A DNA stretch of 64,000 bases from CAZMNY01 sp964635375. GTDB taxonomy: Bacteria; Planctomycetota; Planctomycetia; Pirellulales; Pirellulaceae. The stretch spans positions 7,943 through 71,942 of the forward strand of contig CAZWOU010000010.1 in the NCBI GenBank assembly GCA_964635375.1, written 5' to 3'. Below, one piece after another: positions 1-8,327 of the stretch. The notes below the pieces were generated by a model that saw only the letters and a program-made list of their open reading frames with translations, made no database searches and had not been told where the DNA came from. The stretch's first letter is position 1. Every line of letters begins with the position of its first letter. The position numbers were made by a program, and so were the translations under genes.

Positions 1-471
1 CATGTTGGGGAGATATTTCAGCATCCAAAGCGGATACATTCTTGCCTGAGCCAATTCACCGAACAGCTCGAACTGATAGTCGCCATCGACCTGACATTCG
101 CCAAAAAGGTCGCTCAGAGATTCGAGTTCGCAGTAGAGCATTTCGCTTCCATACACGACACCCAAGCGATCCGGGTTGAGGGCGGCGGTATCGAGCTCGG
201 CGTCCTGGACTGCGAGAGCCGCCGCTGAGAACCCCATCTGCACCTCGCGGCACATGACTTTCAAGCTCTTCCGGGGTTTGACGTATTTCTTAGGCTCAAA
301 ACCAACAACCTCGGCGCCAAACTTGACCGGATAGACCGTGTCCGCGAGAGCGTCAAGGTTTCGAACGCCCGACTGGCCAGCGATGAGCGTCTTCCAAAAA
401 TCCGTGCGGCCAATCCCAATCGGGCTCACCACGCCAACGCCGGTGATCAATATGTCGTCAGCTGATGTCAT
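1..471 (-). CDS. Beta-ketoacyl-ACP synthase family protein, N-terminal part (runs off left edge)
   Basis: The minus-strand frame starts at the ATG at 471 and stays open to base 1, giving 157 codons and no stop, so only the N-terminal part is in the window. The beginning, ILITGVGVVSPIGIGRTDFW, matches the opening strand and glycine turn of KAS I/II-type condensing enzymes, followed by the usual 'SGV' segment. The active-site Cys-His-His lie beyond the edge. Ketosynthases of this fold join malonyl-ACP to an acyl chain. A second FabF-like gene at 41302-42579 is complete, so this copy may serve a specialised chain. The family call is firm; the substrate is unknown. Confidence 0.85.
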   Translation of the reverse strand, partial: MTSADDILITGVGVVSPIGIGRTDFWKTLIAGQSGVRNLDALADTVYPVKFGAEVVGFEPKKYVKPRKSLKVMCREVQMGFSAAALAVQDAELDTAALNPDRLGVVYGSEMLYCELESLSDLFGECQVDGDYQFELFGELAQARMYPLWMLKYLPNM

Positions 472-907
472 CGGTTGGTTTGGGATCGATTAGATTAGGC
501 AGCGTTGTTAAAAGGCTTTCGCCACAGAGTTTCATCGGCTAATTGGCGGCGGGACGACGGCAAAACTCCACGATGGGGCGGTTGTGAGTGATCTTTTTCC
601 GCCGCAAAAGACCTGGACCGATCACCAATCACGGCTGGGCAAAGAACGGGATTCAGCATTTCGAGTCCGAAATCGACCCTAGTTTGGGCTTTGAATGTAG
701 GGCCGATACTATTCATACGCCAGCGATTGATCAAGGGCGAGCGAGGGGCGCGGCCAATCTCGCCCCCGATCGTTTCGGAGGAAATCCTCTCGCCTGGACC
801 AAACACCTGTGGGGTGACCGACCCCGGAAAAGACGGGCCGAGTGGGTGAATTCTGAGCCGCCTATTGCGGCGAACTTCTTGTATCGGTGCTGATTGTTCG
901 CGTTGGC
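472..907. other. Intergenic stretch, no supported gene
   Basis: About 435 bases separate the ketosynthase start from the end of the DoxX-like gene. Open frames exist on both strands, but their translations are Arg/Pro-rich, have no recognisable motif and no ribosome binding site. I see no terminator hairpin with a T run. The ketosynthase promoter is presumably here. Confidence 0.4.
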
Positions 908-1339
908 CTAAATCCGCATGCACCAGAAACACCAAGCCAGCCAGCCAAAATGCAGCACCAACCGCAGCCAGCGTCGCCAGAGAGGCATTTTCAGATTCTC
1001 TATGGCGTGCCCCGCAAACGCGACGCGTGCGTTCAAAGGCAGGACCAAGCAATACAACACGAAGCAGACGTGAGCAGCAACGCGGCGGCTGGCTGGAAAG
1101 AACAGCGCGATTCCGCCGAGAATGCGGACGGCGATGCTGATGCGTATCGCGACCGACTTGTTCGGAATCCAATCCATCATGATCAGCTCATAACTGGATT
1201 CGTTGAGAATGTGCTCGAGCCCACTCAGAATCATGCCGATCGCCAGCGCCGTAAAGGGACGAGCAAGACGGATCGACCAGTTCTTAGGCGCCCAGTGCAG
1301 CACGCTATACACGAGAACAACGATCAGCAAAATCTCCAC
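908..1339 (-). CDS. DoxX-like small integral membrane protein
   Basis: This 143-residue protein has about four hydrophobic segments: residues 1-12, 28-45, 65-82 and a final pair around 85-105 and 120-142. The general pattern is that of DoxX/DoxD-like four-helix membrane proteins, whose roles range from quinone-linked redox to unknown. I see no Cys motif that would point to redox chemistry. The start is a GTG at 1339 with a GGAG about 9 bases upstream. It sits upstream of the ketosynthase on the same strand, separated by a long spacer, so co-transcription is uncertain. The membrane location is well supported; the family name is tentative. Confidence 0.6.
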   Translation of the reverse strand: MEILLIVVLVYSVLHWAPKNWSIRLARPFTALAIGMILSGLEHILNESSYELIMMDWIPNKSVAIRISIAVRILGGIALFFPASRRVAAHVCFVLYCLVLPLNARVAFAGHAIENLKMPLWRRWLRLVLHFGWLAWCFWCMRI

Positions 1340-1436
1340 GCCGAGTACTCCCTACTCCAAGCACCTGGGATTCCTCTTCCCATGTGTTGAGCATTCCCGC
1401 TCCCCTTGGGGAAGGGCGATATCCATTGTGGCTGCG

Positions 1437-2576
1437 TCAGTCCTTCGACTCAGCCGGCTTCCAATCGTACATGCGGTACGTCTTCTCAAGCACGGCGCCT
1501 CCGCGCTTAAGGGACTTGTACGACAGCGTGTTGCTCTCCAGGACCCACGAGAATTCCGCTTCCGTGATGCCCCAAGAGAGGACGTCCGGCAAGAGTCTCG
1601 CCATCACGACCAGTCCGACGCCCCAACGTTGATACGCAGGCACAACGTTGGTGCTCATCAATCGGACCTTGGGTATCTTCTTGCGATTCCAGAGCAGTCG
1701 AATGAAGCCGAAAGGAAACAGTCGACCCTTGATGGTCTTGATGCGAGGGTTGTAGTCGAGCAGAGCGAAGACGGCTGCGATCGGTTCGCCGTCGACCTCC
1801 GCAACGCTTGTCATTTCCGGAACGATCAAGTGTTTGAGCGACTTGCTCATGTGATCAATTTCGCCTTCCGAGAGCGGAACAAATCCCCAGGTCCCGCCAA
1901 GCGACTGATTGTAGATGTCGAGAAACATGCGAACTTCTCGGTCGAAATTGCTTGTGTCCATCGGCCGAATCGTGACGTTAAAACGGCGAGTTGCCTCGCG
2001 GATCACAAACTCGAGCTTTTTGTCGAGTGAACCGAGCATTTCGGTATGGCCCCAAAATGCGGCCATGTCCTCCACCTTCTCAAACCCGACGCCTTCAAGT
2101 AACTGCGGGTAGTAAGGCAGGTTGTAGGTCATCATGAACGAGGGCGTCTTGTCGAAGCCGTCAATAAGCAAGCCGCATTCATAGTTGAGCGACGGGTTCG
2201 CCGGTCCGCGAATGATCGTCGCGCCGCGTTCGCCCAGCCACGATCGGACTTCGGCAAACAGCGATTTGGCGATCTCCACGTCGTCCTCTGACTCGAAGAA
2301 ACCAAAAAAACCAACTGGTTCCTCGTGGCGATCGATATGCCCGCGGTTCAGAATCGCAGCGACGCGGCCAACGACGCGATCCCCCTCAAAAGCCAAGAAG
2401 GTCTGAATCTCATTCGCCTGATGAAATGGGTGTTTGGCGAATCCGAGCAGTTCCTTGTGGTTTTGAAGGAGCGGCGGAACCCATTGAGGCGTGTCGCGAT
2501 AGAGTCGCCAAGGCAAGTCCAAGAACTGCTTCTGGTCGGCCCGCGAAATGACCGGTTTGACCGAAATGCTCATCAA
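1437..2576 (-). CDS. GNAT-superfamily N-acyltransferase-like protein (YghO type)
   Basis: This 379-residue protein begins with a motif typical of large GNAT-like proteins ('FLDLPWRLYRDTPQWVPPL') and ends with a second acetyltransferase half. The acyl-CoA binding loop is visible near residue 315 as VVPAYQRWGVGLVV, resembling the Q/RxxGxG/A motif A, and is followed by 'SWVLESNTLSYKSLKRGGA', the usual end of the fold. YghO-like proteins of this length are widespread and mostly uncharacterised. No signal peptide is present, so it should be cytoplasmic. It lies upstream of the DoxX-like gene on the same strand with a 97-base spacer. The acceptor substrate cannot be predicted. Confidence 0.75.
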   Translation of the reverse strand: MMSISVKPVISRADQKQFLDLPWRLYRDTPQWVPPLLQNHKELLGFAKHPFHQANEIQTFLAFEGDRVVGRVAAILNRGHIDRHEEPVGFFGFFESEDDVEIAKSLFAEVRSWLGERGATIIRGPANPSLNYECGLLIDGFDKTPSFMMTYNLPYYPQLLEGVGFEKVEDMAAFWGHTEMLGSLDKKLEFVIREATRRFNVTIRPMDTSNFDREVRMFLDIYNQSLGGTWGFVPLSEGEIDHMSKSLKHLIVPEMTSVAEVDGEPIAAVFALLDYNPRIKTIKGRLFPFGFIRLLWNRKKIPKVRLMSTNVVPAYQRWGVGLVVMARLLPDVLSWGITEAEFSWVLESNTLSYKSLKRGGAVLEKTYRMYDWKPAESKD

Positions 2577-2915
2577 TTCTCCAGAAGTTCTCGCGATGGA
2601 ATTGCAGGCGCCATTCTTGCCGTCCTAGGCCGAATTTCCGCCTGGATCGGCATATTTGCACAATGGGATGGAAAATAACAACCGGCTCAATCTCCGTGCT
2701 GTCGACGCTGTCGCCATGCACGGAGCCGCAATTCTGACCACAATACTCTGACTGCAGGGGGATTCTCCGTCAAGCGTCGTTTGGCTGGCGATCCCCTAGA
2801 CCGCGATTCGCGTCTCTTCAAGACGGCGGCAACAAGCTCATGCATACGTGGTAGAGTTGCTCAGTTATGCTCTCGATGAACTGAAGCAACCGCCAAAGAT
2901 GAGGAGCCGTCAGCG
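2577..2915. other. Divergent intergenic region, no gene seen
   Basis: This 339-base spacer lies between the divergently transcribed GNAT-like gene and the SDR gene, so both promoters should be here. A GAGGAG at about 2898-2903 serves the SDR start. No open frame with a credible translation was found. Confidence 0.4.
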
Positions 2916-3905
2916 ATGAGATGCTTGGTCACGGGTGGCACAGGACTGCTCGGCAACAACATAGTTCGTCAGTTGATTGATCGCGGTGAGCAAGTTCGAG
3001 TCATGTCGCAATCCGCGGCCGCCTCGAAGGCGCTGGCGGGCCTAGAAGTGGAGCGAGTCGAGTGCGACATCTGCGATGAGACGGAGCTGGCGAAGGCGAT
3101 GCAGGGCGTTGAGGTCGTTTATCACTGCGCGGGGGTCGTGCGGATTGGCTGGACGGGCGCCGACGAACTGGAACGGGTAAACGTCAAAGGCGCCGAGTGC
3201 GTTGCTCGAGCGGCCATGGCCCAAAACGCTCGCATGCTCCACGTGTCCAGCGTCAACGCAATCGGTATGGGCTGGTGGGATCGACCGGCGACTGAGGAAG
3301 AGTCGAACCCGAAAATCATGGCGTGCCCCTACGTGACTTCCAAACGCAAGGCGGCCGAAAAGATGGAGGAGTTGGTTGAATTGGAAAACGCGGATATCGT
3401 GCAAGTTCTACCGGGCTACATGTTAGGTCCGTGGGATTGGAAACCGTCTTCGGGAGAACTGTTGCTCGATGTCGCCTGCAGCCGTCTAGTCGCGACGCCG
3501 ACCGGCGGCATCAGTCTCAGTGACGCGCGGGACGTTGCCCATGGTGCGATCAGCGCAGCCGACAAGGGAGTGGCCGGCCGGCAATACATCTTGGCTGGCC
3601 ACAACATAAGTCTCCGCAAGGCATGGACCAAGTTTGCAGCCCTGACAAACCGGCGGGTGCCGCTCATGCCTTTGGGTCCCATCGCCCGGTTCATTGGCGG
3701 GGCAGGCGGCGACTTCGTGACATGGGCGCGAGGCCAGGAACCACTGGTGAATTCGGCATCCATCGGTCTCTCCAAGCTGCCGCATTTCTTCAGCAGCGAG
3801 CGAGCAGTCGAGGAACTTGGTTATTCGATTCGACCGGTCGACGAGATCATTCAAGACGCCTGGGACTGGTTTGTCTCGCACGGGTATACAAAACAGCCTC
3901 GTTAG
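2916..3905 (+). CDS. NAD-dependent epimerase/dehydratase (extended SDR)
   Basis: This 329-residue protein has the Rossmann nucleotide loop GGTGLLG at residues 7-13 and the catalytic pair Tyr139/Lys143 (YVTSK), with the Ser of HVSSVNA near 111. Those features define an extended short-chain dehydrogenase/reductase of the dihydroflavonol 4-reductase / 3-beta-hydroxysteroid dehydrogenase type. Related enzymes reduce beta-keto or flavonoid-type carbonyls or act on hopanoid- or sterol-like lipids. A GAGGAG sits about 10 bases before the ATG. With ketosynthases nearby (1-471, 7266-8285), a beta-keto-acyl substrate is possible but this is inference. Confidence 0.85.
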   Translation: MRCLVTGGTGLLGNNIVRQLIDRGEQVRVMSQSAAASKALAGLEVERVECDICDETELAKAMQGVEVVYHCAGVVRIGWTGADELERVNVKGAECVARAAMAQNARMLHVSSVNAIGMGWWDRPATEEESNPKIMACPYVTSKRKAAEKMEELVELENADIVQVLPGYMLGPWDWKPSSGELLLDVACSRLVATPTGGISLSDARDVAHGAISAADKGVAGRQYILAGHNISLRKAWTKFAALTNRRVPLMPLGPIARFIGGAGGDFVTWARGQEPLVNSASIGLSKLPHFFSSERAVEELGYSIRPVDEIIQDAWDWFVSHGYTKQPR

Positions 3906-3911
3906 CAGACT

Positions 3912-4314
3912 CTAACAGCTCGGTTGAACTCGTCGTTTTAGGATCTCTCGCAGAATGTCGCGGCGAGAGAGGATCCCAACTAGCTTGTCGCCATCGAGCA
4001 CGGGGAGTCGGCGTATTCGCGACGCGTTGAAGACGTTGGCGGCCACGTCGAGCGACGCGTCAGCCTGGACAGTACAGACGTTGGTTGTCATGTACTTTGA
4101 GCATGGCGAATCGTCCCAATAGTCCTCATCCGAATAGAGCTTGAGCAGGTCGAACTCAGTGATAAGGCCCATGAGTCGATCATCCGGATCAACCAGGGGC
4201 AACCAGGGGCAATCCGCTAATGCTCTTCTCCAAGAGTAGTTCTAACGCCTCATCGACCTCAGCTTCGCTGGATAGGCTCACAACCTCGCTGGTCATTACG
4301 TCTCGGACATTCAT
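3912..4314 (-). pseudogene. CBS-domain pair protein, frameshifted by a 10-bp duplication
   Basis: The first half (start ATG 4314, MNVRDVMTSEVV) and second half (ending at 3912, IRRLPVLDGDKLVGILSRRD) are two CBS motifs in different frames. The break falls at a tandem duplication of AACCAGGGGC at 4191-4210. Deleting one copy restores a continuous reading 'SGLPLVDPDDRLMGL' and an exact 130-residue protein, the usual size of a stand-alone CBS pair. Such proteins bind adenine nucleotides and regulate partners. As written, the product would stop shortly after the shift. It could be a real mutation or a sequencing/assembly error. Confidence 0.85.
4191..4210. repeat. 10-bp perfect tandem duplication
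   Basis: AACCAGGGGC occurs twice head to tail (4191-4200 and 4201-4210). Ten is not a multiple of three, so it shifts the CBS-domain reading frame. This is a direct sequence observation. Confidence 0.95.
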
Positions 4315-4704
4315 TTCCGACCCCCACTCTTGAATCGTGACGCTGCAAGTGAAGCATAGCACCGGATTCAGGCTGGGGACCTCTAACAACGGTCGTTCAG
4401 GTTGAGAGCGAAGGCAAGAATCAGGATCCGTCCGGAACGAGTCCAAATCACCCAAACGGCCCAATGGGCAATTCAGGCAAACCGGAGCCTGGTCGATTCC
4501 CCCTATCACTGTGCAGCGTAAGAACTTACAGAAACCCAAACAAGTCAAAACAAGATTGAACATATCGACTGCCTTTGATACGATGAATAGACGAAAATCA
4601 GGGGAGCAAGTCCGTTTCTGCGCTCGGACCCAAACGGGTATTGCGCATAGGTGGGACCGCTTTCCTTCTCCCTTTTCGATGGCGACGACGCGAGGAGCGA
4701 ACGG
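4315..4704. other. Intergenic stretch between divergent genes
   Basis: This 390-base spacer lies between the broken CBS gene and the DUF1501 gene. Open frames crossing it are low-complexity continuations of the neighbours' frames, with no motif. An AGGAGCGA at 4692-4699 serves the downstream start. I see no hairpin or repeat of note. Confidence 0.4.
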
Positions 4705-6069
4705 ATGTTGACCATACTCGGCAAACCCAGTGGCAAGCGTGCATTCTGCGACGGATTTTCGCGAAGGGATTTCCTCCAGATCGGCGGGATGGCCACGATG
4801 GCTGGTTCGCTCTCACTGCCGAATCTACTTCGAGCCGAGGCTGCCAGCGGTGTCGGTCGGTCGCACCGAGCGGTGATCAACGTTTTTCTCCCGGGCGGGC
4901 CGCCGCATCAAGACATGTGGGATCTGAAGCTGGATGCTCCAAGCGAGATTCGCGGCGAGTTTCAACCGATCAAGACCAAGGTTCCGGGAATCGAGATTTG
5001 CGAGTTGTTCCCGCGCATCGCCAGCATGATGGATCGCTTTGTTCCCATTCGTTCGATGGTCGGCGCTACCGGTTCCCACCACGCGTTCCAGTGCATGACA
5101 GGATACACGGATCGAAATCAGCCGCCTGGCGGGTGGCCCTCGATGGGCGCGTGGGTCTCGAGGATGGAGGGTCCCGTCATCGAGAGCATCCCGCCGCATC
5201 TGAGCCTGTTTTACAAGACTGGCCATAATCCTTGGGGCGATCCGGGCAGCGGCGGGTTTCTTGGCCTCGCCCATTCTCCCTTCCGGCTTGTGTCTGACAA
5301 AGGGTCGGGGAAGACCGAGAACATGGTGTTGAAGGGAATCACTCTCGACCGTCTTCAAGACCGGGAAACCTTGCGCACCTCCCTCGATAAACTCAAGCGA
5401 GAAGTCGACGCCACTGGCGTCATGGACGGCCTGGACTCGTTTACCCAGCAAGCCGTTGGGATTCTGTCGTCGTCCAACTTGGCTGCCGCGATGGATATTT
5501 CCAAGGAAGACCCCAAGACCGTTGAGCGATACGGCAAAGGGGACCCAACCCATCGCGCTGACGGCGCGCCGAAGGTGACCGAGAACTTCCTCGTTGCTCG
5601 TCGCCTTGTGGAAGCTGGCGCCCGCGTCGTTTCACTGAACTTTAGCCGTTGGGATTGGCATGGCGGCAACTTCACTCGAGGCAGGCAGGACATGCCCATG
5701 CTTGACCAAGCCACGTCGGCTCTGGTCGAAGACCTGTACGAACGCGGAATGGACCGTGACGTCTCGGTCGTCGTCTGGGGCGAATTTGGCCGCACTCCGA
5801 AGATCAACAAGGGCGGTGGGCGAGACCACTGGCCGCGCGTCTCTTGCGCCCTACTGGCCGGCGGTGGAATGCGAACGGGACAGGTCATTGGCGCCACGAA
5901 TCGTCTCGGCGAGTACGCTAAGGACAGGCCCGTTCAGTTCGGCGAAGTGCTGGCCACGCTCTATCACAACCTGGGCATCACCCTGGACAGTACGCGGTCG
6001 TTCGACTTGCGAGGCCGACCGCAATACGCGGTGGCCCCAAAATTGATAGCCCTCCGCGAATTGGTCTAG
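4705..6069 (+). CDS. DUF1501 family protein, Tat-exported
   Basis: The chosen ATG at 4705 has AGGAGCGA 5 bases upstream; an earlier in-frame ATG at 4651 has none. The N-terminus carries a twin-arginine signal (FSRRDFLQIGG) followed by a hydrophobic stretch, so export in folded form is expected. The mature part shows DUF1501 landmarks: LPGGPPHQDMWD near the start, the GSHHAFQCMTGY segment and the late 'GEFGRTPKIN...GRDHWPR' signature. The fold is alkaline-phosphatase/sulfatase-like. DUF1501 proteins are abundant in planctomycetes, normally next to a DUF1549/DUF1553 partner; none is adjacent here. The biochemical role is not established. Confidence 0.9.
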   Translation: MLTILGKPSGKRAFCDGFSRRDFLQIGGMATMAGSLSLPNLLRAEAASGVGRSHRAVINVFLPGGPPHQDMWDLKLDAPSEIRGEFQPIKTKVPGIEICELFPRIASMMDRFVPIRSMVGATGSHHAFQCMTGYTDRNQPPGGWPSMGAWVSRMEGPVIESIPPHLSLFYKTGHNPWGDPGSGGFLGLAHSPFRLVSDKGSGKTENMVLKGITLDRLQDRETLRTSLDKLKREVDATGVMDGLDSFTQQAVGILSSSNLAAAMDISKEDPKTVERYGKGDPTHRADGAPKVTENFLVARRLVEAGARVVSLNFSRWDWHGGNFTRGRQDMPMLDQATSALVEDLYERGMDRDVSVVVWGEFGRTPKINKGGGRDHWPRVSCALLAGGGMRTGQVIGATNRLGEYAKDRPVQFGEVLATLYHNLGITLDSTRSFDLRGRPQYAVAPKLIALRELV

Positions 6070-6073
6070 GCCT

Positions 6074-6172
6074 GAGAATCAGGGCCTCGAGAATCAGGGC
6101 CTCGCCTCAAAACGGGGACCGCGCCGAGAGAATCAGGACCGCGAGCGTCAGGACTGTGAGAATCACGGGCAT
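6074..6172. repeat. Imperfect 15-bp tandem repeat array
   Basis: GAGAATCAGGGCCTC is present twice in tandem (6074-6088, 6089-6103). After a 24-base interruption come related units at 6128-6142, 6143-6157 and 6158-6172 (GAGAATCAGGACCGC, GAGCGTCAGGACTGT, GAGAATCACGGGCAT). The array sits directly downstream of the DUF1501 stop codon and ends about 110 bases before the ThuA start. It has no dyad symmetry, so it is not a terminator. Confidence 0.85.
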
Positions 6173-6280
6173 GGGGCTGCCGAGTCTCCTTGGCCCCCGC
6201 GTGTCAAAGCGTGTGAAACCCGTTAGATTGACTCTCGCGGGCAAAGGGATCGCGAGTCACCACCACCTGAGGATTTGAAG

Positions 6281-7162
6281 ATGCGAATTACGGTCATCGC
6301 CGCTTGGACTATAGGACTGATAAGCCTGATCGCCGTGCCCACACTCGGGGCCGAGCCACTTAAAGCGCTGATTGTCGACGGGCAGAACAACCATCGAGTG
6401 TGGCCCAAAACAACGCAAATGATGAAGCAGTACTTGGAGCAGACTGGGCTGTTCGAGGTGGCTGTCGCGACGACCAAGCCCAAGGGGGCGGACCTCGAAT
6501 TCAAGCCTGATTTTTCCAAGTACGATGTGGTTGTTTCCAACTACAACGGCGCCCCCTGGCCGAAGGCCACTCAGCAAGCGTTCGAAGACTACATGCAAAG
6601 CGGAGGGGGGTTTGTGGTCGTTCACGCGGCGAACAATGCGTTCCCAGACTGGGTGGCCTACAACGAAATGATTGGACTCGGCGGCTGGAATCGCCGCAAT
6701 GAAAAGTCGGGGCCTTATGTCTACTATGGCCAAGATGGCAAACTCGTCCGAGACAAATCCAAGGGACGCGGCGGGCATCACGGTAAACAGCATGATTTTG
6801 TCGTTGTCGTCCGGGATGCACAGCATCCAGTCACCAAAGGGATGCCGAACTCGTGGATGCATGTCAACGATGAGTTGTATGACATGTTGCGAGGTCCTGC
6901 GAAGAACATGAAAGTCTTGGCGACGGCCTTCGCCGATCCGTCCAAGGGCGGCAGCGGTCGACATGAACCGATGATCTTTAGCTTGTCGTACGGGAAGGGG
7001 CGCGTCTTCCACACGCCGATGGGACACGGTGTCGACTCGCAACAGTGCGTTGGCTTTATCGTCACCCTACAACGCGGCGCCGAATGGGCGGCCAGGGGGA
7101 GAGTGACTCAGGACTTCCCGGCAGACTTCCCCGGAACGGAGAAGACAAGCCGTCGCGAATGA
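6281..7162 (+). CDS. ThuA domain protein (secreted, glutamine-amidotransferase-like fold)
   Basis: The ATG at 6281 follows GAGG by about 9 bases; a TTG two codons upstream is also possible. The first ~22 residues are a signal peptide (ITVIAAWTIGLISLIAVPTLGAEP). The mature protein has the ThuA pattern: LIVDGQNNH at the first strand, 'YDVVVSNYNGAPWP', 'GGGFVVVHAANNAF', and 'GRVFHTPMGH' near the end. ThuA was named for trehalose utilisation; in planctomycetes such proteins are numerous, exported and often linked to carbohydrate breakdown. No carbohydrate enzyme is adjacent here. Confidence 0.88.
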   Translation: MRITVIAAWTIGLISLIAVPTLGAEPLKALIVDGQNNHRVWPKTTQMMKQYLEQTGLFEVAVATTKPKGADLEFKPDFSKYDVVVSNYNGAPWPKATQQAFEDYMQSGGGFVVVHAANNAFPDWVAYNEMIGLGGWNRRNEKSGPYVYYGQDGKLVRDKSKGRGGHHGKQHDFVVVVRDAQHPVTKGMPNSWMHVNDELYDMLRGPAKNMKVLATAFADPSKGGSGRHEPMIFSLSYGKGRVFHTPMGHGVDSQQCVGFIVTLQRGAEWAARGRVTQDFPADFPGTEKTSRRE

Positions 7163-7265
7163 GACGCTTCGCAGTTGGCGGGCGCAAGGCGCCGCCTCTG
7201 CCACATCGAGTGTCGGCGGCGTTTCGGCGCCAACACGCTGACGTGCACCACGAAGAGAAGACTTC

Positions 7266-8285
7266 ATGCATGCAAGGATTGTGGGCATTCACGGGTACTT
7301 GCCCGAACGGGTTGAAACGAACGAGGACTTGGCGGCCGAGAACCCAACTTGGGATATGGAGCGAGTCGCCGGCCTCACCGGCATCCTCTCGCGGCATATT
7401 GCCGCCGAGGATGAGACGGCGGCCGATCTTGGATTTCATGCCGCGACCCGATTACTCCAACGGCAACTCGTGGCTCAGGATGAGATCGACTATCTCATCG
7501 TCAGCAACCAAACACCGGATCATCTGCTGCCTTCCGATGCGTGCTTGTTGCAACACCGTCTTGGACTTGGCAAGCACATCGGCGCGGTCGATTGCCGCCT
7601 GGGTTGCAACGGTTTCGTCTGCGGATTGCAAATGGCAAAGGCGTTGGTTGAAACTTCCGCCGCCCGCAACGTCCTGTTGATTACGGCGGAGACCTATTCC
7701 AAGTTAATCCACCCTCAGGATCGCACTTCACGAGGGTTGTTCGGCGACGGCGCGGCCGCCACTTTGGTCGGTCGATCCGCGGACGACAGCGAGGGATCGA
7801 TTGGTCCCTTCGTCACGGGCACCGACGGCAGTGGCGGCAAATGCCTGACCGTTCCGAGCGGCGGTTTTCGTTTGCCGCGGAGCGAAGCCACAGCCATCGA
7901 AACAGTAGACGACCATGGCAACATACGCAGCCAGGACCATCTGCAGATCGACGGTCAGTCGATGTTTCTGTTCGCCTTGGACAATGTGCCAAAGGCCATA
8001 GCCAAGTTGCTGGAGAAGTCAGGAAACTCAAGCGACAATGTCGATTGGTGGGTCTATCATCAAGCCAACCGATTCATGCTCGAGAACTTGGCGAAGTGCA
8101 GCCATATCGACGATCAGAAAATCGTCTACCATCTACAAACACTTGGAAACACTGTCTCCTCCTCTATCCCGCTTGCGATCAGCCATTACGTCGATGCGGG
8201 GAAGATCGAAAGCGGCCAACGGCTTGTTCTCATCGGATTCGGCGTCGGATTCTCGTGGAGCGTTTGCGAGCTGGTGTGGGGCTGA
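7266..8285 (+). CDS. 3-oxoacyl-ACP synthase III (FabH-like)
   Basis: This 339-residue protein has the full KAS III triad: Cys114 in LGCNGF, His265 in VYHQAN and Asn295 in TLGNTVSSS. The N-terminal IVGIHGYLPE and internal 'RGLFGDGAAATLVG' also match FabH. KAS III starts chains by condensing an acyl-CoA with malonyl-ACP. It stands alone, 103 bases after ThuA, and not with the ACP/FabZ/FabF cluster at 41-44 kb. It may therefore be either the housekeeping starter enzyme or a specialised one. The family and catalytic competence are clear. Confidence 0.92.
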   Translation: MHARIVGIHGYLPERVETNEDLAAENPTWDMERVAGLTGILSRHIAAEDETAADLGFHAATRLLQRQLVAQDEIDYLIVSNQTPDHLLPSDACLLQHRLGLGKHIGAVDCRLGCNGFVCGLQMAKALVETSAARNVLLITAETYSKLIHPQDRTSRGLFGDGAAATLVGRSADDSEGSIGPFVTGTDGSGGKCLTVPSGGFRLPRSEATAIETVDDHGNIRSQDHLQIDGQSMFLFALDNVPKAIAKLLEKSGNSSDNVDWWVYHQANRFMLENLAKCSHIDDQKIVYHLQTLGNTVSSSIPLAISHYVDAGKIESGQRLVLIGFGVGFSWSVCELVWG

Positions 8286-8327
8286 GCGCCGCTCCGCACG
8301 AAAGCGGGCGTTGAGTCTGGCGAGGCC

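Noticed and set aside
588..893. 101-codon plus-strand frame in the first spacer
   Set aside because: No ribosome binding site, no recognisable motif and composition typical of random frames in GC-rich DNA.
495..1172. 225-codon minus-strand frame
   Set aside because: Arg-rich, no motif, and overlaps the DoxX-like membrane gene in another frame.
4705..7162. DUF1501-ThuA as a polysaccharide utilisation locus
   Set aside because: No glycoside hydrolase, sulfatase or transporter is adjacent, and a repeat-bearing spacer separates the genes; co-function is not supported.
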